DNA from: Lunularia cruciata
Taxonomy: Eukaryota; Streptophyta; Marchantiopsida; Lunulariales; Lunulariaceae
Direction of reading: 5' to 3'
Assembly: GCA_948567375.1 (NCBI GenBank)
Contig: OX419760.1
Location: 3,224,001 to 3,288,000 of the forward strand
DNA: 64,000 nt
Below are positions 20,980-32,849 of this stretch, piece after piece. The position numbers and the translations under genes were made by a program. The notes beneath the pieces are model-generated. The model had not been told where the DNA came from, did no database searches, and saw only the letters and a list, made by a program, of their open reading frames with translations. How positions within the stretch are numbered: the first letter of the stretch is position 1; every line of letters starts with the position of its first letter.

Positions 20980-21944
20980 TGATGTTTAGTTGGTGGTGTT
21001 GGCAGTTGGTGGGACACTTGCGATGGTTATGTTTGCGGTTTGCAATTTATGATTACTTTATCACGATAGAGTTCTTTGGGGATTTTAGAGGAGAGAGTAT
21101 TGCAATACATAATGGGTTTAGTTAGAGTGGTGCTTGATACCAACCTGTATCTTAGGTCCCAGTGAGGAAGGAGATTGACTTTGAGTTGGAGTTTGACATA
21201 GGAGTTGATTTAGTTGAGAGTGCACTTGGTGTGTCTGCATCATTATTGTGGGACATGGACAAGATTTATAGGGCATCTAAAGGCCCCAAGTATTACTCTA
21301 GTAGAGTGGGTACCTTTGAGTTGGATGACTTCATCTAGGAGTTTGATAGTTGGTGTGATTTGTCAAAAATTCAAACCTCGATGTTGTTCACACCCTTCAT
21401 GGCATTGAAGGAATTGTTTTAGCACTTGGAGGGTCAATGGATGACTATCATCAGTTCAAGAGAGCTCACTTGGAGGAGATTGATCTATGGAGATAGTATT
21501 GGTCATTGTACTATATCTCTATCACTTTAGGCTTAAATTCTAGGGGTAGATTGGCAATACCCATGAGTTCTAGCTCTAGTAGCATTGGTGGATCTCTTGG
21601 AGATGTTGCTACTATGCATGGAGGTACTACTACAAAAGGTGGTGTAGTGTTGAGGTTTAATCCCATGGTGGATTTCTTCTAGGGTTTGAGGCAAAATTAC
21701 TAAGGAGTGCAAACTAACAAGTTGAGGAGCTTGCAAGAGTTCCAATAGAAGGTTAGAGAGAGCCTACACAAGGCATACACCACATGAGATGGCTAATCAA
21801 TTTTACTTAGGGAGTTACCAAGGCCAAAGCAGTCCAATTTTGGTATGGGATACTAGACAAGGGGTTGTAATGAAGAGTCCGTGATGTTATGTTGTTACAG
21901 GCTACTTGCCTACTTTGGCAATGGTCTTTGGTTTGGTTGAGCAT
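20980..21944 (+). pseudogene. Element C gag, 5' part
   Basis: It begins with ATGTTTAGTTGG-type sequence at about 20980 and aligns with gag of A and M up to the segment before ...GLAERIELN, where insert D begins. Several stops; the capsid-like segment is readable around 21300-21760. Confidence 0.65.
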
Positions 21945-23046
21945 TGTCGTGGGGATTGTAAGGTCTTGAGATTACGCTGGGCACTTGGCTGCTTACACTT
22001 ATGTTGGCTTGTTCATCATAAGCTCGGCACTGTCTCTATTTTCAGCTTTGTGACAACAACTTCTCTTGGCAGACTTTTTGCTGTTGTGTCGCGCTTAATA
22101 TTCCTGAGCTATTTTTCTAGACTATTTTTTACTCTAACCTTCTTAGGAGGGTGATTGATTTTGCTGTAACGTCAAGTCTAGCCAAGCACAGACTCAAGGA
22201 TTTGAGGACTAGTCCATAGGTCATGCAACTGACTCAACTCCATAATTTTGTTCCATGTCCTGTTTGAATATTTCAGCCTAGCTGAATACCGTGGCATTCA
22301 TTCCATTCTTATTACTATTCTTATTTTGTACACACACATTCAATATCGAGAAATCACTTCCATCTTCACATCAAGTTTCAAAGCAGACTTGACTGCATAA
22401 TGTTTGCATCTAAGCACACTGCCTAGTCAAGCATATATGGAACACGAAGTTAGCCTGATCCTAACTCCTATCCCTTACATTTTTTGGCTTCTTGCTTGTA
22501 GTCTCCGCTTGACGTCTCTAAAGTCTTCACTGCTTAGCAAAATTCCTTTGGTTTCTCCATCTTGTCACAGTGAGTCCATACGGTCTCCTTCTTGAGTATT
22601 TCTCTCCTCACACTCCAATTCCTGATCTCCCTTGATCTTTTCTCTTGATTCTTCTCCTAACCTTCTGTCACTTGAAGCTCCTCCACACCCTCTCTGTTCT
22701 TCTTCTCAAAACCCCTTTGCCACTTCCCAAAACTCCTCTCTAGCCCTACTGATCCTCTGAAATCATTTCCTACCAAGAACCTCTCTATCAACCTTCAGCT
22801 TCTTCCTGAAACTCCTCATTGTTCTCCTGAAAAAAATTTCTCCTCAAACCCCTCTGCCATTTCTTGAAACTCCTCTCCAGCCCTACTGATCGTCCAAAAA
22901 CTCCCTATCATAGACCTCTCCACTCGAAGTTCCTCTCAAAACCTCACTGATCTCTCAAAATCATTTTCTGCCAAGAATCTTGATCAACATCAATCCTCTC
23001 TCACTCAAAGCTTCTCTCCAGCCTTTCTAGTCTCCCAAAATACCTC

Positions 23047-23890
23047 TTGCATTTCTCTCCACTGTCCAGCCAAAGCACTTCTAAATTTCTCTTTTCCTGC
23101 TTACCTTATCTCAATTCAAAAATTCATGTACATTCATGTTTTCCTCTCCCATTGTCTGGCACAAAAGCACTTCTAAAGTCCTACTTCATGCACAAGAGCA
23201 CTTCCAAAATTTTCCCCTCTCATACACACCTTGTCTCAATCCAAAAATTCATGTACAACCTTCTTTCTTTTCCCATTGTACTGCACAAAAGCACTTTGAA
23301 AACTTCTGCTCTCCTGCACAACCTATCTCAATTCAAAATTTCATGCACAACCCTTCTTCCTTCTCCCACTATCCTGCACAAGAGCACTTCCAAATTTTCC
23401 CCTCTCATGCATACCTTGTCTCAATCCAAACATTCTTGCACAACCTTCTTTCTTTTCCCAATGTCCTACACAAAATCACTTCAAAAACTTCTACTCTCCT
23501 GCACATCCTATCTCAATTCAAAATTTCATGCACAACCCTTCTTCCTCCTCCCATTGTCCTGCAAAAGAGCACTTCCAAAATTTTCCCTTTTACTTCAGTT
23601 CCTGCAAAGGCCAAATTCTCAACTCAAAATTTCTTCTCTCCTATAACTCCTTTGTCCTCCCTAGACATCTCCCAAAAAAACACTTTTCTTCAATTCTTGC
23701 ACAAGTCAGCTTCTCAACTCAAAATTTCTCCTGTCCTATCACTTCTCTGTCCTCCCTAGAATCTCCCAAAAAAAACCCCTTTCTCTTCAGTTCCTACATA
23801 GGCCAACTTCTCAACTTGAAATTTCTTCTTTCCTGTCACTCCTCTGTCTTCCCTAGACATCTCCCAAAAAAAACCCTTTTCTTCAGTTCT
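23047..23890. repeat. Degenerate CT-rich tandem repeats in insert D
   Basis: Long units that recur with phrases such as 'cacaagagcacttccaaaattttcccctctcat' cut into variants, then shorter units around 'ctcaactcaaaatttcttctctcctat' at 23618, 23717 and 23810. Units are diverged but in one orientation. Confidence 0.65.
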
Positions 23891-24490
23891 TGCACATCCT
23901 TCATTCCTTTGAGAAAAACCACTTTCTCTCCCTTGCACTCTCAAGCCCTAACAGTCCCTGCAAAAATTTCTCTTCTCCCTCAAGCACTTCCTCTCTGCAC
24001 ATCCTTCATTCCTTCGAGAAAACACACTTTCTCTCCCTTGCACTCTCAAGCCCTAACAGTCCCTGCAAAAATTTCTCTTCTCCCCCAAGCACTTCCTCTT
24101 TGCACATCCTTCATTCCTTTGAGAAAAACCACTCTCTCTTCCCTGCACTCTCAAGCCCTAATAGTCCCTGCAAAAAATTTCTCTTCTATCCAAGCACTCC
24201 CTTTTCTGCACATCCTTCATTCCTTCAAGAAAAACCACACTCTCTTCCCTTCACTCTCAAGCCCTAACAGTCCTTGCAAAAAAATTCTCTTCTGTCCAAG
24301 CACTCCCTTTTCTGCACATCCTTCATTCCTTCAAGAAAAACCACTCCTTCTTCCTTGCACTCTCAAGCCCTAACAGTCCTTGCAAAAAAATTCTCTTCTA
24401 TCCAAGCACTCCCTTTTTTGCACATCCTTCATTCCTTCAAGAAAAACCATTTTCTCTCCCTTGCACTCTCAAGCCCTTCTAGAATTCCCT
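23891..24490. repeat. Tandem array, about six units of 105-106 bp, in insert D
   Basis: Units begin with tgcacatccttcattcctt at 23891, 23996, 24102, 24207, 24313 and 24419. Neighbouring units differ by few bases, so the array is younger than the repeats to its left. Lack of TAA/TAG in the unit gives artefactual open frames. Confidence 0.9.
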
Positions 24491-24820
24491 TCACAGACCA
24501 AATGCTCCCAACCAACATTTTTGGGAAATTCCCAAAAAGGTTCTTTTGCTCAAAAAACTAATTGAAATACTCACATGAGACTTATTTGCTCAAAATGGCA
24601 AATAGACAAAATACTCTCTCTAAATTTACTTGCTCAAATGACACTAAATAAATATTCTTGAGATTCCAATTCCATAAACAAGTCATGTCTTGGTAGATCA
24701 CAAAGTTGAGCTCCGAGTGTTGTGTAACACAAAGAAACTTTTGATATTAAGTATTACAAAGGGAAACTCTAGATCTCACCAAATGGCACAAACTCTCTAT
24801 GATACAATTTCTCGACGACA

Positions 24821-25625
24821 GCGTATTGAGCTCAACATGGTGGAGGAGAGAGTGGTGACATCTAGCTTCACTAGGGAGACCTCATCCATAGCTATTACTA
24901 CTTCTAGAGTGTAGTAAAGTGCACCATGCCATGTTGGTTTTTGAGGATAAGGTGGACACCCTAGATCCTATGGAGCAAGTGGAGTGCCTAGTGTAGCTAG
25001 ACCCTTACCTTCATTTTTAGGTCAACAATAGCCAATGAGTGGTGGTGTTGTTGTTGGACTTGTGGTGGACCTTGCCATAGGAGAGAATGCACTCAAGGTA
25101 GCAAACCTGATACCTTTAATGCACCTCAATTGGCATAGAGACAATGTGAAAATTGCCATAGATTTGGTCACACTAGTGACCAATGCTTTGACCTACACTT
25201 GGAGTTACACAATGGGAGAGCTGTTATGGCAGTTATTAGAGGAGCTCCAAGTCATGGAGGATGAGGTGGTAGAGGATCTACACCTAGTAGGAGTGCAATA
25301 CCTACCTTTACTTCCGATGCAACCATGGCTACTTGAATTGAGCAATTGAAGTAGAGATTAGCTAGCATGGCTATAACTTAGAGGAGATCAGGTTTAGGTG
25401 TTGAGGCTTCCATCTCATATGTTGGTGATAGAGATATCTTGGACATCATGTGTGGAGTAGCACAAGTTGATGCATCTCCTATAGTGACAAGGAGTGCAGT
25501 ACGTCCTCTAGAGCCTAGTGGAGCATCAATGGATTGGATCCATAGAGAGGAGAGGATGGTCAACAAGTTAGACTTCCTCAATCTTTTACACTCTTTGAGG
25601 CATTATAGACAACAACCATGACTCT
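24821..25625 (+). pseudogene. Element C gag, 3' part
   Basis: It continues the gag after insert D: RIELNMVEERVVTS, the Gly-rich region with damaged zinc knuckles (25035-25200), and the low-complexity tail to about 25620, where the second LTR begins. The loss of everything from there to the 3' end of the family is a deletion. Confidence 0.65.
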
Positions 25626-26072
25626 TATCACGCCATTTGTAGTGTCACATCTAGATTGCTTGGACACTAGAGTTGCAGTGATAGTAGTTAGAGGTGTTCA
25701 ACCGTTTCCCATAGACTACTTTCTAACAGTCAGATTTTGTGTTTGGGGTATTGACTTCATGGTGGAGCCTACCGTCACTTTGCACCATTTGCACCATCAA
25801 ATGTGCCGTCAGTGGGACCGTTAGGGTTCCAGACCTAGCTTGAGTCCAAGGGTATACATTTGAAGTGTAGCTCCATAGAGCTTACTTCTTTAATGTTGAG
25901 CCTTCGAGTTCCTTGCTATGGTGGACAGAGGCCGGTGAGCATCACTTGGATTCTCTTAGATAGAGTGGGTCTAGCTTGATTGTAATTAATGCCTAGTTGT
26001 TGGTAGTTTATAGAGTGACAAATTATGTACTAATCTGAGTTGAGTTGATTCAAATGTATAAACAATCTAATT
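25626..26072 (+). repeat. Element C second LTR, followed by leader sequence
   Basis: It starts tatcacgccatttgtag and ends ctaatt. It is followed by a primer-site copy acattagaaaagtga (26073-26087) and about 180 bp of leader. The change CATCA to CATTA is seen both in this primer site and in the LTR partner (ttaatg, about 25893). Confidence 0.8.
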
Positions 26073-26265
26073 ACATTAGAAAAGTGAAGTCAAAGGGAAA
26101 TCAAGTGCAGGAATTGAGAGTGTTGGTGGTATCTCCAAGACTTGCTGATCATTAGTAGCTCAATTGGAGCTTAGGTTTTGCCTAGTGTGCAGAAGCTTGT
26201 TCAATTGATGCAAATTTGGCTGTGAGATAGACAATGTGCGAAAGCGCTGGCCAATTTTTGAGCAA

Positions 26266-28960
26266 AGAAGCAAAGCTACTTTGCATCAATCCACTATTGC
26301 ACTCACAAATGTAGAATACTACCAACACTATAGTTCCTCATAAATCATCATGGCATGGCATCATCCATCAAGGCATTGCTTTGATTGCTATCTACTTAGG
26401 ATCAAACACACAAGATGAAGTCAAAGATGTAGAATCCAACTAATTCTCCAAAATTCTCCAAACACTCAAACACACACATAAGATTGATACTTGAAATTAA
26501 GCTGAAATGACAAGCAATAAGTTACAACACTTTGCTTTACTCAACTTCAGAATTACATATACGGAATTGAACAAAAAAACACTTTGAATGCTTCCTTTAA
26601 ATAGGTAGAGCACTTGATAGTTACTAACTATTATATCATTTCCTAACAACTTTACCAACATGAAAATCTGCAATGACAAACCACTTCTTCATATCTGCCT
26701 TGTCATATCTCAAAAATTTTCATTATTGCCTTCTGGTTCTTCAACTCTTTGGCTTGATAGTCAGGATCTCTTCCTCACTTCTCAAAACTCTCTTGCAATT
26801 CCTTGAAAGTCTCCTTCTTTAATACTGCATCCACCCAAAGTTCTTTGGCTTCTTCTTCCCTTTGGGTTAATCATTCCTTCAATTTGCACGTTTCTTTGAG
26901 CAAATACTTCATCACCTGCAACTTGTTCCTTACCTCCATATGATATGTTTGGATCTCCTCCCTTCTTCTACTTCAATTGCAACAACAACAGACAGACAAT
27001 CTTTGACAAGTACACTACTTTGTTGAACTCTCCTATATCTTCTTGGCCTTTGTACTCTACCTCTGTCATTGCTTATTCTACAAGTGCCTTAGTACAAAGT
27101 CACAATCTTTGCACTTTCAAAGTCATCTCTTCCAAGCTTGCTTCTTCTTCCAAGCTCAGCTTGGACCTGAAGGTGCAACTTGCAATCCTCTCTTTGACTT
27201 GACTCCCTTATGGACCACCTTCTTTGGCTCTCATCCATCTCTTCTGTAGATAACTCCAAAAAATGAGCATCTCCTCCTCCTATACAATCAATCACCGCAT
27301 GGAACTCCTCATCATCTTCTCTCGTCTTGACATTGGCTGATTGTTGGACTTTGGTCTCACCTTCACTCTCACTGCTAGACTACTCACTCTAGGAGTTCTT
27401 CTTCTTCCAAGCCTTCTCTCTTAGACTCTATCTCACCTTCAGACTTTGTTCTCAAACATAGGTCCATCTTTGCTTCCTTACTTCTTGGGTTTAGTCTTCT
27501 TGTCTTTTGTGGCAGAAGAGGTAACACTACTCCTTTGGGTCTAGCCCACTTCTTTGTCTTTGGACTTCTTCCCTGTACAGTCTTCTTCTATCACATCTTG
27601 GCAAAATGTTCATTGTTGGGCCCAAAGTTGCAAGATGTATCATTGTTTCTCATCATCTACTTCACAATGTAGATTGGGATGGAAATGGGAGACCATCAAA
27701 TGTTTCTCCTCCATTGTCAATAGGTCTAGCTCAAGGTAGAAATGTGCTGCAAATGGTATGAAGTAGTGAGGTAGTGAACTTGTCCTCCAATTAATGACCA
27801 TTTGCCTTGTCCTCTAATGGAAGCACTTTGCCTAATTCACCTTCTTTCTGGTGAACATTTGGTGGAAGAAAACTGCATATTGCATATTGACATGTCATTT
27901 GTTCTAGCTTGAACATTGCCATAAGTGCCCCAAAAATGCTTCACTTTATCAGGTCTTGATAGGAATTCATCTTGTAGTCATTGTTGGTCCGCGGAGCAAA
28001 GAATGAGTTTCTTATCTCTATGGTCTCTTCCAAAGCTCCATACTTTTGATAGAAGGTGACTCCTATTGCATCTCCTACTTCCTTTCCCAAGACTAACTTC
28101 TAATCCAACTTGGTCCATTGAGCTGGATTTCCTCTCTTTCCTATTACTTTGGGACCTCTTCACAAATGCTAACAACTATCTCAGCCATGAAACCTAGAAA
28201 ACTAACATTCTAGTTCTAGGCCAGAAACATAATGCAAAGTATATTCAGTACCTCAATTAGTGCCACTACATCTAGTCTCCAAATTGCAAGACTCCTCATT
28301 GCAAGTGAGGAGCTCTTCTTGCTCTTCTTGCTCTTCTTTGCCATTATTTGCTCACAAGTTCTTTGGAGTTGGAAAAATATCCCCTCTCCTAGATGCAAAA
28401 CTCTAACCCCTTCTGGATTTAGGAAAATTTCTCTCTCTATTGGCTTTGTGACTCGTAAACCTGCAAAATAGGATATACTCAAAGGAATAAGATATCTTCT
28501 TGGCATTTTTTATTCCCCCTGGTGAAGTCTTAATTTTTTAGTGCTTTGAGACATAGTCATTCTTCAATCAATTTTGAAATCTACCCCACTTCTTCTATGT
28601 GTGTTTCCTGTCACTCTCAAAGCATTATTCTCCTACCTTAGCCGTTTCTTTAATTGTACTTTCTTGGCTGGCCTGCACCAAAGAAAATTTGTTATAACTT
28701 CTTTGTATTGGGCTGAACTTTTGCTCCAAAGACATCCTCCTTTGGGTTGATTCCTTTGTAAGTCCTCTCTGAGTACTTCTTCTTTTGACCCAAAGTCAAC
28801 TTCTAGACATACATAAGTCCATTCTTTTCTTCTTCCTTTGGCTGCAATTTGGTGTCCACAATAACCTTCTTCTTAAGAACTCATCAAAACAAAAATGTGG
28901 GTACCACATACTTCCTTCCTCAAATGTGAGCGTCCTTGTGAACATCGGCTTCGACCTCAG
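26266..28960 (-). other. Region downstream of element B pol, possible extra ORF remnants
   Basis: About 2.7 kb between the pol end of B and element C. On the minus strand short readable patches follow one another: 28506-28216 (96 codons, with the Lys/Ser run MAKKSKKSKKSS), 28175-27978, and 27295-27089 with charged, low-complexity text. I recognise no family. It may be a third ORF of B, or a separate decayed element. No LTR boundary is visible near 26266. Confidence 0.35.
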
Positions 28961-30015
28961 CTTCTTTTTATAAGGTCGAGTCCATGGTCCAATAATTTTT
29001 GAGCTCTCTACCTGTTCACTTGAGTGGCAAATGGGTTGCCCTCCTAGTCTACCAATTGAATAGAACCATTGTCATAGATGTCAATCACACAATATGGCCC
29101 CATCTACCTTAAATGAAACTTGCCTAGATAAATATTTTGGGATTGTCATATAATAACACCAAATCGCCCTCCTTAACAGCAATAGGCTTTATTCACTTAT
29201 CATGCCTGAATTTTTGCTGCTCTTGTACTTCCTTTGTGGTTTGCATTGCATTGTCTCTTTTCTCTTCTAACCACATCAGTTGATAGATCCAAAGATCCTA
29301 ACTTTCTTCCTCCAAAAATCATTTCTCACAAAGGATTTGATATGACGGTTCTTCAAATTCAACTCCTAGTAAGGGATGCAATCAGTATGTCAAGAAATAT
29401 AAAGTTTATTTATTTTTAATCTTTTTGGTATTTTTATATGCCCACAAAGCTGTAGGTGAATTTTTGTCTCATCGTAGGCATAGTTAACTGTCACCTTATT
29501 CAAAATTTTGCACAACAACCCATTTGCTTTTTGGATTGTAAGGAGTCATCTTCCGATGTTTATTCTAGAAGTACTTGGTTAATGCTTCCACCATTGAGTT
29601 CAAAAACTGAGTCCTCCAATCACTGAATAATTCTAGAGGATATTCGTAACATGAAATGATGTTTTGGAAGAAAAATTCTATGATTGTTTCCGTATCATCT
29701 CTCTGAGTTGCCTTGGCTTCAACCATCTTGGTAGCATAATCAGTGCACACCAAGATGTATCTCTTCCTCATGATTGGGTCACTGGTTGAATCAAACACAC
29801 AAAATCAATTCCCCATTTCTCAAATGGGGCCAATGGCAAAATTGGTCTCAAAAGCCACTAGGAAGTAGCCATCGGCTTTCATGTTCTTTGATAGGCATCA
29901 CAACTTTAGATATGGGTGTGAGTGTCCTTGTACATTGTAGGCCACCAATACCCAATACCCAATACACCAATGAAAGAATCTTCTTTATAGTATTCTTCAA
30001 GGCATAGTGTCCTCC
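28961..30015 (-). pseudogene. Element B integrase core and C-terminus
   Basis: The minus strand reads the integrase core segment YILVCTDYATKMVEA (29798-29565 frame, with the first catalytic Asp). Further down it reads the C-terminal module GKFHLRWMGPYCV and LVDLEGNPFATQVNR (about 29110-29010), a typical GPY/F motif. The zinc-domain start GHYALKNTIKKIL lies at about 30005-29960, and solo LTR E1 has been inserted just upstream of it. Stops interrupt all parts. Confidence 0.8.
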
Positions 30016-30758
30016 TGTAATACTCCAAGGACAAGAGAAGAGAGAAAACACAGATTGCACACTCAAACCATCGATGCCCCAAGGGAGCACCTTCTCTTTA
30101 TTATATAGACAAAGAGGATCTCCGCCAAGGAAGCTCCACCATAGGATTAGGGACACAGATAGGTCACATGTCAGCAAGATCCACCCTTGGATTACTTACT
30201 TGGATGGGTGACATGTCTGGTCTAGGTCCTATCTGGTTGGTCAAACAAGCTTTGATCGGAGGGAATCTTTTAGGAAATCTTCCTGTAGGAATCTCAAAAT
30301 CACGTGAGTAAGATACCATTGGAAAGCTCTCCACAAGACAAAGCAAGGGGGCAGGAAGGCCAGCCTTTCCTCTATTGGGGGGGGGGGGAATCGGCACATT
30401 TTTGAGGCCTAATTCATCCGTTTAGGCCTCCGAAATTGCCTTCAAAGATTTCAGGCCTATTTCGATTCCTACTCTATTAGTAGAAGTCCCTTTTTGGTGA
30501 TACCTCTTTCTGATCTGTTTAGTCCATCATGTGTAACATCTTTCCAGATGTTACCAACCCAATTCTCACCTTTAAATCATATGTCTAGCTATTGGTTCTA
30601 AGGTTCTCAAGTCTATTTTGGTTTTTGCCCTATTAGTAGAAGTACTCTTTTGGTGATACTTCTATCTGATCTATTTTGACCATCATGTATAACATCATTC
30701 TAGATGTTACCAAACCAAATTTCACATCTAGATCATATGTTTAGCTCTTGGTATTACA
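30016..30758. mobile_element. Solo LTR E1, 743 bp
   Basis: It starts TGTAATACTCC and ends GGTATTACA, flanked on both sides by cctcc (30011-30015 and 30759-30763). It lies in the integrase region of B, whose sequence resumes across it. No internal sequence is present. It contains a 12-base G run (30377-30388). A related solo LTR lies at 33299-34025. Confidence 0.9.
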
Positions 30759-30763
30759 CCTCC

Positions 30764-31420
30764 CGATGCTTCCAAGTGTAAGGGCTCAACTACTCTTCTG
30801 ACTTTATATGCTTCCAAGCATCTACAAAGTACTTTGTCTTCTCCCATTTTAAACAAGATGTAAGGTTTTAGTTGGTAAGGTCCCATTTTCTACAGCCCTC
30901 TACTTTGGGTCCAATCCCTCAAGACACTAACAAGTATGCAGACAATGATATTTGGCCGCATACCTCATACTTTGCATTGCCATCAAATGATATAGCTCTT
31001 CATTGGGAAATTGATCATCAACCTCTAAGTTTTGGGTTTGAGTTCCTAACTTAGATAAGAAGTCTGCATTCAAGCTCCCTTCTTGACTTGCATAGTGTAT
31101 GTGAATTCTTGTAACAACAAGATCCATCTTTCAATTCACCTAGATAAATTTGCTTTCTCTACCAAATGTTGTAAAGCATAATGGTCCACATAGAAGACAA
31201 CTCATATCCCAACAAATAGTAGTGAAACTTCTTGCAAGCATACACCATTCTAAGTGCTTCTCTTTCAATTGTCAAATAATTCTTCTTTGCAATTGAAAGC
31301 TGCCGGTTGGTGTCGTAAATCAGATAGTCTTTCTTCTTATTATCCTTTTGACTCAAGGCTACTCCAATTGCCATGGACAAAGTTTCCACATACACATGAA
31401 AAGTGTTCTAATTTGGAGCC
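30764..31420 (-). pseudogene. Element B RNase H and connection to integrase
   Basis: The frame 31395-31159 reads VETLSMAIGVALSQ, YLIYDTNRQLS and YLTIEREALRMVYACKKFHYYLLGYE, typical RNase H of Ty3/gypsy. The frame 31127-30927 continues with RIHIHYASQEGSLNADFLSKL, the end of the domain. It degrades the RNA of RNA/DNA hybrids during copying. Confidence 0.8.
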
Positions 31421-31429
31421 CTCATAACT

Positions 31430-32213
31430 ATTGCTTCAACCAGTTTCTTCTTCAACACTTGGAAAGCTTCTTCTTGTTCTTCTTCCCACAAGTAGTCTTT
31501 GGACTTCTTCATAACCTTTGTTAGTGGTGCAACAAGAACCCCCGTAATTTGATACAAAGCATATGTAGTATCCAACATATCCCAAGAGGGCCCTTAGCTC
31601 CTAAAATTTTTTAGGGGATTCCAAAGCTGATATGAATTTCACCTTCTTGACATACTTCAACTTCAATACCTTGGCTTGAGACCCGATGCCCTAAAGAATA
31701 CTTCCTTCATTTTCAAGAACCATTTCTTTGGGTGCAATGGCAAGCCAACAAAACAACACCTTTCAAAAGTTTGGCAAAGGTAATCCAAATATCCTTCTCT
31801 TTGCCCAAACACACAAAAATTGTCAATAAAGACTTCCACAAATTTTCATAAAAAAATATTTGAAGATCACATTCATCATCCCTTAGAAAGTAGTGGGAGC
31901 ATTACACAAACCAAAGGGCACTTGGTTATAAGCAAAAGTGCTCCAATTGGTGGTGAATGTAGTTTTGTCCTTATCTTCTTCTTGAATGGATACTTGATTA
32001 TAGCTTGAAAATCCATCAAGAAAACTATAGCAAGGATGACAAGCTACTTGGTCCAAAATTGTATTGGTAAAAAGGTAAGGGATGATGATCCTTCCTTGTA
32101 ATTGCATTTAACTTCCAAAAACCTTGGCACACTTGAATCTTCCTAGTCTTCTTCTTCTTCAGAACAATGACAATGGGAGAAACCCACAATGAGTGGATTT
32201 CTCCCATTGTCAT
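31430..32213 (-). pseudogene. Element B reverse transcriptase
   Basis: The frame 32213-32025 reads the N-terminal fingers (LWVSPIVIVLKKKKTRKIQVCQGFWKLN) and 32107-31883 the palm (FLDGFSSYNQVSIQEEDKDKTTFTTNW, FAYNQVPFGLCNAPTTF). The YxDD region is beyond 31880 and decayed. The upstream end is cut exactly at a 60-bp inverted duplication (32123-32255). Confidence 0.8.
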
Positions 32214-32255
32214 TTGTTCTGAAGAAGAAGACTAGGAAGATTCAAGTGTGCCAAG
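32123..32255. repeat. Near-perfect palindrome, arms about 60 bp, 15-base loop
   Basis: Arm 1 (32123-32182) is the sequence of the reverse transcriptase start. Arm 2 (32198-32255) is its reverse complement with two bases missing. The loop is cccacaatgagtgga. Arms remain almost identical, so the event is much younger than the element. A fold-back template switch during repair or reverse transcription is the simplest cause. Confidence 0.92.
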
Positions 32256-32396
32256 ATCTCTACTACAGCTCTCACTCCCCACATCCTCCTCTTACCCATG
32301 ACTCATAAAATAAAAAACACAACTCTTTTTATGAACTCTCCACCACCTATATACATAAGAGCCCTCAAAGAAAACAAGACCATAATCCACATGGCC

Positions 32397-32398
<2 letters not shown>

Positions 32399-32449
<51 letters not shown>
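32399..32449. repeat. (AT)n microsatellite, about 25 units
   Basis: Uninterrupted alternating a-t run between caact and gttcc. Likely length-variable. Confidence 0.97.
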
Positions 32450-32452
<3 letters not shown>

Positions 32453-32849
32453 CCATAGCAATAGGTCAACCATGGGATCCAACTTATAATCTACTCTAAT
32501 AATGTAGAGATAAACCATATTAACTCCTTTTTCACTAGTTATGCAAACCACAACATGACACAATGATGAAAGGAAGAGTCTTCAAATCAGGTTGTCATGA
32601 TAGGGCGTCAGGGATGACATGGAACCTACAGGATTTGTACTCAAGCTTGATATCAAAAAAAATTAGTTGTTTCTCTCATTGAAGATGTTGACTCTTCTTG
32701 TGCTTCAAATGTAATATCTACAATAAGTGTTTGTGATGAATTACATGATCACTTGTTTCCTTAGTAGATAATGCCTCCATACCTTAGGAGTATAACCATT
32801 ACTAGTTGTTCTTGAGTTTATCTCAAGTAAAGTAAATTTTTTTGGTGGT

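Larger units (their letters stand above)
21945..24820. mobile_element. Insert D: 2.9-kb CT-rich LTR-like insertion
   Basis: It interrupts the gag of C exactly: gag resumes at 24821 with gcgtattgagctcaacatgg. It starts TGTCGTGGGG and ends CTCGACGACA, a 6-bp inverted terminus of TG..CA type, between a probable 4-bp duplication gcat/gcgt (one CpG transition). It has no recognisable protein. The long open plus-strand frames (up to 281 codons, 23528-24373) come from tandem CT-rich repeats and not from a gene. It is best explained as a long solo LTR or a non-autonomous LTR derivative. Confidence 0.6.
19382..26265 (+). mobile_element. Element C: truncated family copy with two repeats and no pol
   Basis: It has LTR (19382-19827), leader, a gag interrupted by D, then a second LTR (25626-26072) that is again followed by a primer site and leader (to about 26265) instead of flanking DNA. 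Protease, methyltransferase and pol are missing. The LTR-gag-LTR-leader order suggests either recombination between two tandem copies or a circular-permuted insertion. Confidence 0.7.

Noticed and set aside
23047-24565. Overlapping plus-strand frames up to 281 codons in insert D
   Set aside because: They arise from tandem CT-rich repeats that lack stop triplets; several frames are open at once and the translation is Ser/Leu/Phe/Pro low complexity.
27300-27500. CTTCTTC-rich stretch as a polypyrimidine regulatory tract
   Set aside because: It reads as Glu/Lys-rich coding text on the minus strand of element B, which explains the composition.
30377-30388. Poly-G run as a regulatory or quadruplex signal
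   Set aside because: A single 12-G run inside a solo LTR is a slippage-prone simple repeat; no further G runs nearby.
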